From positions 96,422-160,421 of the forward strand of contig JACPYX010000008.1 in the NCBI GenBank assembly GCA_016195815.1: a DNA stretch of 64,000 nucleotides, written 5' to 3'. Below, one piece after another: positions 27,995 to 36,576 of this stretch; the first letter of the stretch is position 1, and each line of letters starts with the position of its first letter. This DNA is from Chloroflexota bacterium. GTDB lineage: Bacteria > Chloroflexota > Anaerolineae > Anaerolineales > Villigracilaceae. The notes beneath the pieces were generated by a model. It saw nothing but the letters and a program-made list of their open reading frames with translations. It searched no databases and was not told the DNA's origin. The position numbers were made by a program, and so were the translations under genes.

Positions 27995-28594
27995 CTACTC
28001 GGACGACCGGGCACGCTGCTCGGCTTCGGTAAAATCTTCGGGGGTATTGACATTCCAAAATGCGAGGCGCGCAGGATCATAACGATCCACTTCATCCAGC
28101 GTAAGCACGCGTACGTTGACGGCCGGAAACCAGGAAACCATGCGCCATTGATCCTGGGCAATGGCCGCTTCAATAGCCTGGATGCAAGCCTCGCGGCGAT
28201 AGACAGCGTGAAGCGGTTCGAAACCTTCGGGCGTTTTAGCGATGACAACGTCCGCTTCTTCTGTGACAAGCAGGCTGGCCGCGGCCTCGAGCAGTTCCGC
28301 ATTGACGAAAGGCATATCGCAGGCAACCACCGCCACAACAGGGTTTTGGGCGGAAACAAGCGCGGTGTAGAGTCCGCCCAATGGACCGCGGCCCGGCTTG
28401 AGGTCCGGAAAGAGCGGAAGCCCAAGAAAGGCAAAGTCAGCAGGTTGATTGGTCGTGACCAATATCTCATCTGCAATGGGAGCGAGTCGCGTGACCACCC
28501 GTTGAATGAGCGGTTTTCCCAAAAAAGGTTTGAGTGCTTTGTTCTCGCCCATGCGAGTGGACTGGCCGCCAGCTTGGACCACAATGCTTAACAT
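27995..28594 (-). CDS. mobA: Molybdenum cofactor guanylyltransferase-like protein MobA
   Basis: The 199-residue nucleotidyltransferase has the N-terminal GTP-binding signature VVQAGGQSTRMGENKA, PDLKPGRGPLGGL and the metal-binding VACDMPF. MobA joins GMP to molybdopterin; related nucleotidyltransferases (MocA, MobA-like) share the pattern, so the exact substrate is likely but not certain. ATG 28594 is exactly 6 nt after the -10 box TATAAT, so the message is probably leaderless. Confidence 0.82.
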   Translation of the reverse strand: MLSIVVQAGGQSTRMGENKALKPFLGKPLIQRVVTRLAPIADEILVTTNQPADFAFLGLPLFPDLKPGRGPLGGLYTALVSAQNPVVAVVACDMPFVNAELLEAAASLLVTEEADVVIAKTPEGFEPLHAVYRREACIQAIEAAIAQDQWRMVSWFPAVNVRVLTLDEVDRYDPARLAFWNVNTPEDFTEAEQRARSSE

Positions 28595-28600
28595 ACTTAG

Positions 28601-28608
28601 ATTATAAT
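28601..28608. promoter_or_regulatory. Shared bidirectional -10 element ATTATAAT
   Basis: The 8-mer ATTATAAT reads TATAAT on both strands (plus 28603-28608; minus 28606-28601). It sits 6 nt before mobA (minus) and 26 nt before ATG 28635 (plus), so both divergent genes appear to use the same melted segment. -35 boxes are weak. Confidence 0.55.
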
Positions 28609-28634
28609 GGCGAACATTTTTTTCTGGAGGCAGG

Positions 28635-29402
28635 ATGTCAACACGAAGATTCAGAAGGAGAATTGGGTGGGCAATAATTATCCTCTTGGTTATTGCGGTG
28701 AGCGCGTACTTACTGATCACACAACCGGGCGCGGGGACCAGCCAGCCTTTTATACCGGCTACTGTCGCACAACCTGTGGGTGATTTGCCGAACCCACCGG
28801 ATAAGCCTCAGCCGAAAGAGATCACCTTCGAGGGCTGCCCGCCGGAAGGCAGGGGCGGCGACAGTGATTTAAATCTTTTAAAAAACCGCGTTGACATTGG
28901 CAATTATTCGCCCGTCTCATTTGATTCACTGACCTTGTTGACCTGGCCCAAGACCGTTGAACAACGCTATATGAAAGATTGGCCTGCTGACGGACGCGCC
29001 TTTATTGCGCAATATGCCGGGGTTCCGATCATTGTAGAAGGCTACATCGAATCTGTGAGAGAGGCTCCCCCCGAACCTGCCAACTGTAACTTTACAGGCT
29101 CAAGTCTCACAGACTGGGTTATATACTTTACCAAGAATGCCCGTGATATACGCTCGCAAGCAGTGGTTATAAGGGCTACGCCACGCGTACGCGTAAACCA
29201 CAAATGGACGCTTGACCTGTTACGTTCCACTGCAGTTGATAATCACTTGCCTGTGCGTGTGAGCGGCTGGTTGTTATTCGACCCTGAACACCCGGGAGAT
29301 GTAGGAAAAACTCGTGCTACACTATGGGAGATCCATCCCGTTATGCAGATCGAGATATTCCAAAATGGGAAATGGGTCACGCTGGATAAATTAGCGAACT
29401 GA
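28635..29402 (+). CDS. Membrane-anchored protein of unknown function
   Basis: The 255-residue protein has a basic N-terminus and one membrane helix (about 11-28), a Pro-rich linker, then an extracytoplasmic domain. Its end, GWLLFDPEHPGD...WEIHPVMQIEIF, is an OB-like pattern seen in small nucleic-acid-binding-like secreted proteins; no catalytic residues are recognised. GGAGG precedes the start. It lies 27 nt before the AmrS-like gene, possibly in one operon. Confidence 0.6.
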   Translation: MSTRRFRRRIGWAIIILLVIAVSAYLLITQPGAGTSQPFIPATVAQPVGDLPNPPDKPQPKEITFEGCPPEGRGGDSDLNLLKNRVDIGNYSPVSFDSLTLLTWPKTVEQRYMKDWPADGRAFIAQYAGVPIIVEGYIESVREAPPEPANCNFTGSSLTDWVIYFTKNARDIRSQAVVIRATPRVRVNHKWTLDLLRSTAVDNHLPVRVSGWLLFDPEHPGDVGKTRATLWEIHPVMQIEIFQNGKWVTLDKLAN

Positions 29403-29429
29403 TCGGGAGGCCCGCAAGAGCAGAAGACC

Positions 29430-30542
29430 ATGTCCACAGCGGCAAATGTGTTAGACGAACTAACCGTCGAAGGGACGCTTTACGAGCGCCAGCCAGATAA
29501 CTCAGTGCGCTGTTTCGCCTGCGGTCATCGTTGTCTGATCCGCGAGGGCAGGCGAGGCATTTGCCAGGTACGATTTAATGATGGCGGAAAACTGCGCGTG
29601 CCATATGGTTATGTGGCCGCGCTTCAATCGGACCCGATCGAAAAGAAACCTTTTTTTCATGTCATGCCCGGCTCGAACGCGCTGACGTTTGGAATGCTGG
29701 GATGTGATTTTCACTGTGGCTATTGTCAGAACTGGTTGACCTCGCAAGCCTTGCGCGACCCGGCATCCGATGAAGCAGTCAACTTCATCCGCAAAGTTTC
29801 GCCGCCGGATATGATAAAGATGGCGCACCGCTCTAATGCTTCAGTATTGGTTTCTTCATACAACGAACCGCTCATCACCAGCGAATGGGCTGTGTCTATT
29901 TTCAAGGAAGCAAAAACAGCGGGACTGATGTGCGCTTACGTATCCAATGGAAACAATACGCCCGAAGTAATGGAATACATCCGGCCTTATATCAGCGCCT
30001 ATAAAGTTGATCTCAAATGTATGCAGGAGAAAAACTATCACAAGCTCGGCGGCGTATTGAAGAATACATTGGACGGAATCAAACGCGCGCACGAACTTGG
30101 TCTGTGGGTTGAGATCGTAACGCTCACCATTCCGGGCTTCAATGATTCAACTGAAGAACTGTGGGACGCAGCGCATTTTATCGCCGGCGTTTCAAAAGAT
30201 ATTCCCTGGCATGTGACCGCTTTCCACAAAGATTACAAAATGACTCAAGCGGATAACACCCCGGCGCAGACTCTTTTACGCGCCGCAGAAATCGGACGAG
30301 AAGCCGGACTCCGTTATGTATATGCGGGGAATCTTCCCGGCCGCGTTGGAGAATATGAAAATACATTCTGCCCGAACTGCAATGAGGTGTTGATCAAACG
30401 TTCAGGGTATGTCATCCTCGAATACCGGCTGGCCGCTTCCGGGTCCTGCCCGCACTGCGGGATAAAGATTCCCGGCGTATGGCCGCAGGATCCATCCAGT
30501 GTTCATTTGAACGGATATGGAATGCCAATTCCGGTGTATTGA
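29430..30542 (+). CDS. amrS: AmrS-type radical SAM enzyme (AmmeMemoRadiSam system)
   Basis: The 370-residue radical SAM protein has the cluster motif CDFHCGYC (C92, C96, C99) after an N-terminal Cys motif CFACGHRC, and a C-terminal zinc-ribbon-like CPNC...CPHCG. The layout matches the AmmeMemoRadiSam radical SAM component, related to pyruvate formate-lyase activases. Its usual AMMECR1 and Memo partners are not in this window. Reaction unknown. Confidence 0.82.
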   Translation: MSTAANVLDELTVEGTLYERQPDNSVRCFACGHRCLIREGRRGICQVRFNDGGKLRVPYGYVAALQSDPIEKKPFFHVMPGSNALTFGMLGCDFHCGYCQNWLTSQALRDPASDEAVNFIRKVSPPDMIKMAHRSNASVLVSSYNEPLITSEWAVSIFKEAKTAGLMCAYVSNGNNTPEVMEYIRPYISAYKVDLKCMQEKNYHKLGGVLKNTLDGIKRAHELGLWVEIVTLTIPGFNDSTEELWDAAHFIAGVSKDIPWHVTAFHKDYKMTQADNTPAQTLLRAAEIGREAGLRYVYAGNLPGRVGEYENTFCPNCNEVLIKRSGYVILEYRLAASGSCPHCGIKIPGVWPQDPSSVHLNGYGMPIPVY

Positions 30543-30557
30543 CAGGCGATTTTGCTG

Positions 30558-30563
30558 TATAAT
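30558..30563 (+). promoter_or_regulatory. -10 box TATAAT of the binding-protein gene
   Basis: Perfect TATAAT preceded by TTGACA (30539-30544) at a short 13-bp spacing, so the -35 assignment is uncertain. The leader would be about 100 nt. Confidence 0.5.
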
Positions 30564-30668
30564 AAAAAATCCCATGTGATCGTAAGGAGGTGGCGCCACA
30601 CCGAATACGACTTACTGTGTTTCCCAATTGTCGCATCCAACTTAAAATTCTCTGTAGGAGGAGAAACT

Positions 30669-32474
30669 GTGAATCGTAAACTGTTCGCTTTGCTGGCCGT
30701 GCTCATCCTCGCCAGCGTTGTTCTTTCGGCCTGCGGTTCGGCAACCCCGACCGAGGCGCCTGCTACCGCTGCTCCCACTGAAGCCCCAACCGCTGCTGGG
30801 GCAGCTGCTTGTAAACCCGCAGGCACTGAACCCATCGCCTTCCCTGCTGGCGGAAAGTCTGTGACCGGCGCCTGGTCGCAGGAACCTGATAATATCGTGC
30901 CTTACTACACCCAGATGTCTTACGCGATCTGGATCACCCAACTGACCCTCGTTGGTCTCGGCGAATGGGACGACAAGGGCGCTTTCGTGCCTGAATTGGC
31001 CGCGGATGTTCCAACCGCTGATAACGGCGGCGTTTCTGCCGATGGCCTGACCATCACCTGGAAACTCAAACCCTGCCTCTTCTGGTCCGATGGCGAACCC
31101 CTGACTTCTGCCGATGTCAAGTTCACCTGGCAATCCATCATGGATCCCAAGAATGTTCCGTTGAGCCGCGTCGGTTACGATAAGATCGCCAGCATTGATA
31201 CCCCCGACGATCAGACTGTTGTAATCAAATTCTCCGAGCTGTACCCCGGCTGGCAGACCCTCTTCACCCAGGGGCCGAACAACAGTGGAGCGATCCTGCC
31301 CAAGCATGTTCTGGACGGCAAGACTGGCCTTGAGAAAGATCCATTCACTCATCAGCCGACCGTTTTCTCCGGTCCTTTCGCAATCACCGAATGGGTCGCG
31401 GGCGATCACATGACCTTGCTTCCCAATCCGAATTTCTACAAGGGCCGCGCCAAGCTCGACCAGGTTCAGATTAAGTTCGTCCCAGATCCTGAGACCGCCC
31501 TGGCTGGTTTGAAGACTGGTGACATTGACTGGTATCCGGATTTCTCCGAGTCCGATATCCCGACCATCAAGGCCCTCGAACCGAATATTCATCTGTTGGT
31601 TAAGCCTGGTTTTGACTTTGAACATTACTTCTTCAACCTCGGCACCACCGCCGGCGTAACACTGCCGGATGGCACTGTGGTCGGCAAGAGTGATGTGGAC
31701 GGCTTCTGCCCATTCAAGGATATACGCGTCCGCAAGGCCATTACCCTCGGTATCAACCGCCAAGCCATTGCGGATACCCTCCTGAACGGCGCTACCAAGG
31801 TGCCTGCGACTCAATGGCCGAACTCCACCTGGACTAACGCTAGCCTAACTCCTGATGCTTACGATCCCACCACCGCCGCCGCCCTGCTCGATGAGGCTGG
31901 CTACAAAGTGGGCGCCGATGGCATCCGCGCTGGCACATGCGATGGCAAGCCTGTCAAGTTGTCCTTCAACTTCGAAACCACCAACAAGCAAATCCGCGTT
32001 GATGCCGCTCTGGCCGCTCAGTCAGATCTGAAGAAGATCGGTATCGAGTTCAAGCCGATCCACACACCTGCCGGTACATTCTTCGCCAGTTATACGGATG
32101 GCGGCAACATGCCGCTCGGCAAGTTCGATATGGCTGGTTACACCACCGGCTTCTATCCCGATCCGATGACGGGTGTGCTCGACAGCTATTCCTGCTCAGC
32201 CGTCCCGAGCAAGGACTCGCCATCTGGCACGAATAACTATCATATCTGCGACCCCAAGCTGGATGACCTGATGAAGGCCGTCAATGCTTCTGTTGATCCG
32301 GCCGTTCGCAAAACCGCCCTGGACGCCGTACAAAAGTACATCTTCGATCAATATTATGTGGTCATGATGTATGTCCGCGCCAACGTCTATGGTTATGTGG
32401 ACCGTTTCGTGCCCGCTTCCTTCAGCTTCACCAGCAACATGAACTGGAACGCAGAAGACTGGACCGTCAAGTAA
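30669..32474 (+). CDS. ABC transporter substrate-binding lipoprotein (peptide/opine type, SBP family 5)
   Basis: The 601-residue protein begins with a lipoprotein signal (VVLSAC) and a Thr/Ala/Pro linker, followed by a family 5 solute-binding domain (start WSQEPDN, then FTWQSIMDPKN, a segment typical of DppA/OppA). It would bind peptides or similar solutes outside the membrane. GTG 30669 follows AGGAGGAG by 5 nt; longer starts have none. A strong terminator separates it from the permeases, a usual way to make excess binding protein. Confidence 0.88.
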   Translation: MNRKLFALLAVLILASVVLSACGSATPTEAPATAAPTEAPTAAGAAACKPAGTEPIAFPAGGKSVTGAWSQEPDNIVPYYTQMSYAIWITQLTLVGLGEWDDKGAFVPELAADVPTADNGGVSADGLTITWKLKPCLFWSDGEPLTSADVKFTWQSIMDPKNVPLSRVGYDKIASIDTPDDQTVVIKFSELYPGWQTLFTQGPNNSGAILPKHVLDGKTGLEKDPFTHQPTVFSGPFAITEWVAGDHMTLLPNPNFYKGRAKLDQVQIKFVPDPETALAGLKTGDIDWYPDFSESDIPTIKALEPNIHLLVKPGFDFEHYFFNLGTTAGVTLPDGTVVGKSDVDGFCPFKDIRVRKAITLGINRQAIADTLLNGATKVPATQWPNSTWTNASLTPDAYDPTTAAALLDEAGYKVGADGIRAGTCDGKPVKLSFNFETTNKQIRVDAALAAQSDLKKIGIEFKPIHTPAGTFFASYTDGGNMPLGKFDMAGYTTGFYPDPMTGVLDSYSCSAVPSKDSPSGTNNYHICDPKLDDLMKAVNASVDPAVRKTALDAVQKYIFDQYYVVMMYVRANVYGYVDRFVPASFSFTSNMNWNAEDWTVK

Positions 32475-32493
32475 AAAATTAGTAAAAGCAAGC

Positions 32494-32526
32494 AAAGAGA
32501 GGCAGGGAATTCCCTGCCTCTCTTTT
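32494..32526 (+). terminator. Terminator after the binding-protein gene
   Basis: AAAGAGAGGCAGGGAA (32494-32509) and its perfect inverse (32510-32525), then TTTATTT. Confidence 0.9.
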
Positions 32527-32552
32527 ATTTGATAATCGGCTTCCTGATACCA

Positions 32553-32581
32553 TTGACGCATAACACGGCCTGTAGCATACT
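32553..32581 (+). promoter_or_regulatory. Probable promoter of the permease genes
   Basis: TTGACG (32553-32558), 17-bp spacer, CATACT (32576-32581, four of six -10 matches). Confidence 0.45.
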
Positions 32582-32618
32582 TAGCCAATTCGCTCGAGGA
32601 AATCAAGGAGTTTTTTGT

Positions 32619-33578
32619 ATGTGGACTTATCTCTCACGGCGTCTCATCCAGGGAATATTCACTTTACTGATCATTACCATTCTGGTCTTTATACTAACAC
32701 GCCTTTCCGCTGATCCGCTGGCGCAATATGCCACCAACCCAAACATGACGGCCGCTGATCGTCAAGCACTGCGCGAGCGCCTTGGGCTGAATCAACCCCT
32801 GCCTGTGCAATATCTAAAATGGCTTGGGCTGGCTTTACAAGGCGAACTTGGCAAGTCCTTCTTCTCGAAACAACCGGTCTCATTGATGATCAGCCAGCGT
32901 CTCCCGCTAACTCTTATCCTCATGGTGACCGCGCAGATTATTACCGTGCTTCTGGCGCTTGGCCTTGGGATTATTTCGGCAGTGCGTCAATATTCGATTA
33001 CAGATAACATCGTCACCTCCTTATCTTTTATCGGCTTCTCCATGCCAATCTTCTTTATCGCGCTGGGATTGATGTTGATATTTGCTGTGCAGTTCAAGTT
33101 GTGGGGGTTGCCTTACCTGCCCACCGGGGCGGACATCTGGAGTACGAAAGATCCGCTCCAACTGATCCGCCACTTGGTCCTGCCGGTTACAAGCCTGGTT
33201 CTTATCCAGACCGCCGGATATGCCCGCTATGTCCGCACCAGCATCCTCGAGGTGCTGGGGTTGGATTACATCCGAACGGCGCGCGCCAAAGGTCTGACCG
33301 AACGAAGCACCCTTTACAAACATGCACTCAGAAACGCCGCACTGCCCTTTATCACCATCCTTGGACTCGATATCCCGTATCTTCTCAGCGGCGCGTTAGT
33401 CACCGAATCGATTTACGCCTGGCCGGGCATGGGGCGCCTTTTTTGGGAATACGCCCAACGCGGCGACTTCCCGGTAGTATTGGGCGTGCTCCTGATCGTT
33501 TCGGCCGCGGTGGTATTCTTCAGCATAGTAACCGACATGGTCTACACTCTGATTGACCCGCGCATCCGCCTTAGCTAG
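32619..33578 (+). CDS. ABC transporter permease (DppB/OppB type)
   Basis: The 319-residue protein has six membrane helices and the DppB-type pattern: YLSRRLIQGIFTLLIITILVF start, LGLNQPLPVQYLKW, and the ATPase-coupling EAA-like loop LDYIRTARAKGL. It pairs with the next permease. ATG 32619 has AAGGAG upstream. Confidence 0.9.
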   Translation: MWTYLSRRLIQGIFTLLIITILVFILTRLSADPLAQYATNPNMTAADRQALRERLGLNQPLPVQYLKWLGLALQGELGKSFFSKQPVSLMISQRLPLTLILMVTAQIITVLLALGLGIISAVRQYSITDNIVTSLSFIGFSMPIFFIALGLMLIFAVQFKLWGLPYLPTGADIWSTKDPLQLIRHLVLPVTSLVLIQTAGYARYVRTSILEVLGLDYIRTARAKGLTERSTLYKHALRNAALPFITILGLDIPYLLSGALVTESIYAWPGMGRLFWEYAQRGDFPVVLGVLLIVSAAVVFFSIVTDMVYTLIDPRIRLS

Positions 33579-33589
33579 GAGAACATGAC

Positions 33590-34549
33590 ATGTCTGAAAC
33601 CACGATTACCACACAAGTCGTAAAACTTGACGCCGAATCAACCTCGATTATTCTCCTTACTCCCAGACAACTTATCTGGCGGCGCTTTCGTAAACATAAA
33701 ATGGCCATCCTGGGCATGATAGGCGTCGCACTATTGCTGGTATTCATCATTGGCGGCTCCATATTCATCCCTCTCGACCGGGCCAATCAGGTTGATCTAA
33801 AAGCCAATCTTTCCGGCCCCTCTCAAACACACCTGATGGGTACCGACAGCACCGGGCGGGATGTTTTCAACCGCATCGTGTACGGAGGGCAAATCTCATT
33901 ACTCGTTGGCCTCCTGGCTGTGTTGATAGAAGTCTCACTGGGCACAGTGATTGGCGGCATCGCCGCATATTATGGCGGCTGGGTGGATATCATCCTGATG
34001 CGCTTTACTGAAGCCATGTTATCCATCCCCTCACTGTTTCTGCTCATCGTGCTCGGCAAGACCTTCGGCAAGTCCGTTCAAACCATCAACATCTTCGGAC
34101 TTTCTTTCAGCGGAAGCGTCGGCATCGTCATCCTCGTGATCGGCACAACCTCCTGGATGTACCTGGCCCGCATCGTGCGCGCCAACGTACTCTCCCTGCG
34201 CGAAATGGATTACATCTCCGCATCAAAGGCCCTCGGCGCCAGCAACTCGCGCATCTTTTTCTCGCACCTTATCCCCAACACACTGGGCGCTATCATCGTC
34301 TCATCCACGCTCGGGCTGGCAGGCGCGATCCTCACCGAAGCTTACGTCTCCTTCCTCGGCCTCGGCGTCCAACCGCCGACCGCCTCATGGGGCAACACAC
34401 TAACCAGCGCTCAATCCTTCATCCAGCGCGGGGCGTGGTGGCTGTGGGTCTTTCCCAGCTTATTCATTGTCTTCACCATCCTGTGCATCAACCTGATGGG
34501 CGACGGACTGCGCGACGCCTTCGACCCGCGCAGCGGAAAAAACATCTAA
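33590..34549 (+). CDS. ABC transporter permease (DppC/OppC type)
   Basis: The 319-residue second permease has GTDSTGRDVFNRIVYGG and the coupling loop REMDYISASKALGASNSRIF, both typical of DppC. It is 11 nt after the first permease. No ATPase genes (DppD/F) follow; a terminator does, so the ATPases are encoded elsewhere. Confidence 0.9.
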   Translation: MSETTITTQVVKLDAESTSIILLTPRQLIWRRFRKHKMAILGMIGVALLLVFIIGGSIFIPLDRANQVDLKANLSGPSQTHLMGTDSTGRDVFNRIVYGGQISLLVGLLAVLIEVSLGTVIGGIAAYYGGWVDIILMRFTEAMLSIPSLFLLIVLGKTFGKSVQTINIFGLSFSGSVGIVILVIGTTSWMYLARIVRANVLSLREMDYISASKALGASNSRIFFSHLIPNTLGAIIVSSTLGLAGAILTEAYVSFLGLGVQPPTASWGNTLTSAQSFIQRGAWWLWVFPSLFIVFTILCINLMGDGLRDAFDPRSGKNI

Positions 34550-34564
34550 CCTTTTCCTGAACAT

Positions 34565-34596
34565 AAAAAGTCCTGGCGTAAAACCAGGACTTTTTT
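34565..34596. terminator. Bidirectional terminator between permease and rhomboid genes
   Basis: AAAAAGTCCTGG (34565-34576), 7-nt loop, CCAGGACTTTTTT (34584-34596); A-tract and T-tract allow use in both directions. Confidence 0.88.
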
Positions 34597-34613
34597 GATA
34601 CGGCTTTGGATTT

Positions 34614-35429
34614 CTACGGGACAAGCGGGTAAAACATACCTATCATTGCCAGCGCGCCAAAGATCAGGATGACAACCGCCGCACCAGTCAGGACCTCACG
34701 CGGCTCCCGTTTATCGGTCAGCTGCAGCGCCGGATACATGCCCTCCACCTCCCAGCGCGGACCCGCAAACCAGGCGAAGATCAACCCACCCAACAGCCCG
34801 CCGACGTGTCCCCAACCATCAATGCCGGGCGCCAATCCAATGAACAGGTTCACTGCCACGATAAAGATTACATTGCCAATCGCGCTTTTGAACTGGCTGC
34901 CGAACAATTTGCGATTTTGAAAAAGAAAGACACCTTCCGCTCCAATCAAGCCAAAGATCGCGGTCGAAGCGCCGATCGAATACCCGCTCGACAGCAGGAA
35001 GGACAGCACATTTCCTGTAAAGGCTCCCAGCACATAAAGCAACAGAAAACGCCAGTGCCCAAAATGCCGCTCCAGCCCTGGGCCAAAGACAAACAGAGCG
35101 TACATGTTGAATGCAATATGGGGAATGGATCCGTGCAACAAGGCAGGCGTTAGAAAACGCCAGAACTGCCCAGCGCGGATCAGCTCGTTTATTTTTGCAC
35201 CGTAGGCCTCCAGCCAATCCAACCCGGATGAAGCGTTGGCATACCCTAGAAAATAAACACTAGCCAACTGCAAGAGATAAACTGTAACTGTCACAGCGAT
35301 GATGGTATATGTAATTATCGGCACAGAAGATGGCAGGGAGATGCGTACCGATGAAGCCGTCCCGGCTGGTTGGCTTGGGGCGGGCGCGGCCGGTTGAGGG
35401 TCCGCAGGAGGAGCGGGGAATTCGTTCAC
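34614..35429 (-). CDS. Rhomboid-family intramembrane serine protease
   Basis: The 271-residue protein has a Pro/Ala-rich N-terminus, then about seven membrane helices. Catalytic S155 lies in GASTAIFG and H208 in GWGHVGG; HGSIPHIAFNMYAL (H99, H104, N108) is the conserved second-helix motif. It cuts helices within the membrane; targets unknown. Its ATG overlaps the gmk stop by 4 bp, so the pair is translationally coupled. Confidence 0.9.
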   Translation of the reverse strand: MNEFPAPPADPQPAAPAPSQPAGTASSVRISLPSSVPIITYTIIAVTVTVYLLQLASVYFLGYANASSGLDWLEAYGAKINELIRAGQFWRFLTPALLHGSIPHIAFNMYALFVFGPGLERHFGHWRFLLLYVLGAFTGNVLSFLLSSGYSIGASTAIFGLIGAEGVFLFQNRKLFGSQFKSAIGNVIFIVAVNLFIGLAPGIDGWGHVGGLLGGLIFAWFAGPRWEVEGMYPALQLTDKREPREVLTGAAVVILIFGALAMIGMFYPLVP

Positions 35430-36049
35430 AGATTGACCTTTCGTTGTTGCACGCGGTGGTGCTCGGCATGGATGATGGCGCGGATGGCATCCACGGTTTC
35501 ATCGAGTTTAAAATCATGATTGACGACCACATAATCAAACGCTTCGAGGCGTTGGAGTTCCTTGCGGGCTGTTGCAATGCGAATGGCAAGCGAGTCGGAT
35601 GTTTCGGTCTTGCGCTCATGCAAACGATTAACGAGCTCGTCTTCGCTTTCGGTAGTGATGAAGATCAACAAGGCTCCAGGCGCCATCTTGCGGACGGTTT
35701 CAGCGCCCTGGACGTCAATGCGCATGACCACATCCTTGCCGCTGGCAAGCGCCTCGCGCACCTGCGCTTTGGGAATGCCTTTGTAATCGCCATAGACAAT
35801 CGCATACTCGATAAGTTCGTTCTGCTCGATCATACGGGCGAACTCTTCCTTCGAGACGAACCAGTAATCCCTGCCATGTGTTTCATTTGCACGCTTGGGA
35901 CGTGTGGTGGCTGTTACAACAAAATGAAAGGGCAAACCGCGCTCTTTCATTCGTTGGACAACGGTATCTTTGCCAGCTCCTGATGGTCCAGAGATGACGA
36001 TCAGCAAAGGCTGGGGATGATGAATGTCAAAGTCGAGATCGGGGGACAT
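35426..36049 (-). CDS. gmk: Guanylate kinase
   Basis: The 207-residue enzyme phosphorylates GMP to GDP. P-loop GPSGAGKDT (21-29, with D where many have S), GMP-binding TTRPKRANETHGRDYWFVS and the lid region are present. It starts 6 nt after the -10 box TACAAT on the minus strand without a Shine-Dalgarno site, suggesting a leaderless message. Confidence 0.93.
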   Translation of the reverse strand: MSPDLDFDIHHPQPLLIVISGPSGAGKDTVVQRMKERGLPFHFVVTATTRPKRANETHGRDYWFVSKEEFARMIEQNELIEYAIVYGDYKGIPKAQVREALASGKDVVMRIDVQGAETVRKMAPGALLIFITTESEDELVNRLHERKTETSDSLAIRIATARKELQRLEAFDYVVVNHDFKLDETVDAIRAIIHAEHHRVQQRKVNL

Positions 36050-36055
36050 GCTGCA

Positions 36056-36061
36056 ATTGTA
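36056..36061 (-). promoter_or_regulatory. -10 box TACAAT of gmk
   Basis: TACAAT (36061-36056) then TGCAGC then ATG: 6-nt gap, leaderless geometry. Confidence 0.55.
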
Positions 36062-36085
36062 ACCGAAACGATAAGCTCACAGGCC

Positions 36086-36115
36086 TTGAAGGCCGGCTGG
36101 TTCGTTGTGTACAAT
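36086..36115 (+). promoter_or_regulatory. Promoter of the FmdB-like gene
   Basis: TTGAAG (36086-36091), 18-bp spacer, TACAAT (36110-36115), then 6 nt to ATG 36122. Divergent from the gmk promoter. Confidence 0.6.
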
Positions 36116-36121
36116 AGGGAT

Positions 36122-36508
36122 ATGCCAACTTATGATTTTATCTGTCTCGATTGCCAGCAACGTTTTGATATTTTCATGACCTACGATGAATATGGCAAAA
36201 AGAAAGTGAAGTGCGCCCATTGCGGGAGCGAACACGTCCGGCGGCGAATGACAAAAGTACGTATCGCCAAATCGGACGAGAGCCGCCTGGAGAACATCGC
36301 TGACCCGTCGGCGTTGGCCGGGCTGGAGGAGAACCCGCAGGCGCTCGGTCAAATGATGCGGAAAATGGGAAATGAAATGGGCGAAGACCTGCCGCCGGAA
36401 TTTGATGATGTGGTGGACCGGCTGGAGGCCGGCCAATCACCGGAAGAAATCGAGTCCGCGTTGCCCAATATGGGAATGGACAACAGCGGCGGAGATGACG
36501 AAGTGTAA
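36122..36508 (+). CDS. FmdB-family zinc-ribbon protein
   Basis: The 128-residue protein starts MPTYDFICLDC and has a CxxC...CxxC zinc ribbon (C8, C11, C31, C34), the hallmark of the FmdB/CxxC_CXXC_SSSS regulatory family, followed by a Met/Glu-rich helical tail. Some relatives regulate formamidase genes; most are uncharacterised. The ATG follows TACAAT by 6 nt with no ribosome-binding site. Confidence 0.8.
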   Translation: MPTYDFICLDCQQRFDIFMTYDEYGKKKVKCAHCGSEHVRRRMTKVRIAKSDESRLENIADPSALAGLEENPQALGQMMRKMGNEMGEDLPPEFDDVVDRLEAGQSPEEIESALPNMGMDNSGGDDEV

Positions 36509-36512
36509 AATG

Positions 36513-36547
36513 CAATGGCGGCCAGTGGCCGCCATTGTTTCTTGTTT
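36513..36547. terminator. Terminator after the FmdB-like gene
   Basis: CAATGGCGGCC (36513-36523), loop AGT, GGCCGCCATTG (36527-36537), then TTTCTTGTTT. Confidence 0.85.
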
Positions 36548-36576
36548 TTGGGCATTGACTTTGCCCCGATTTCGCC

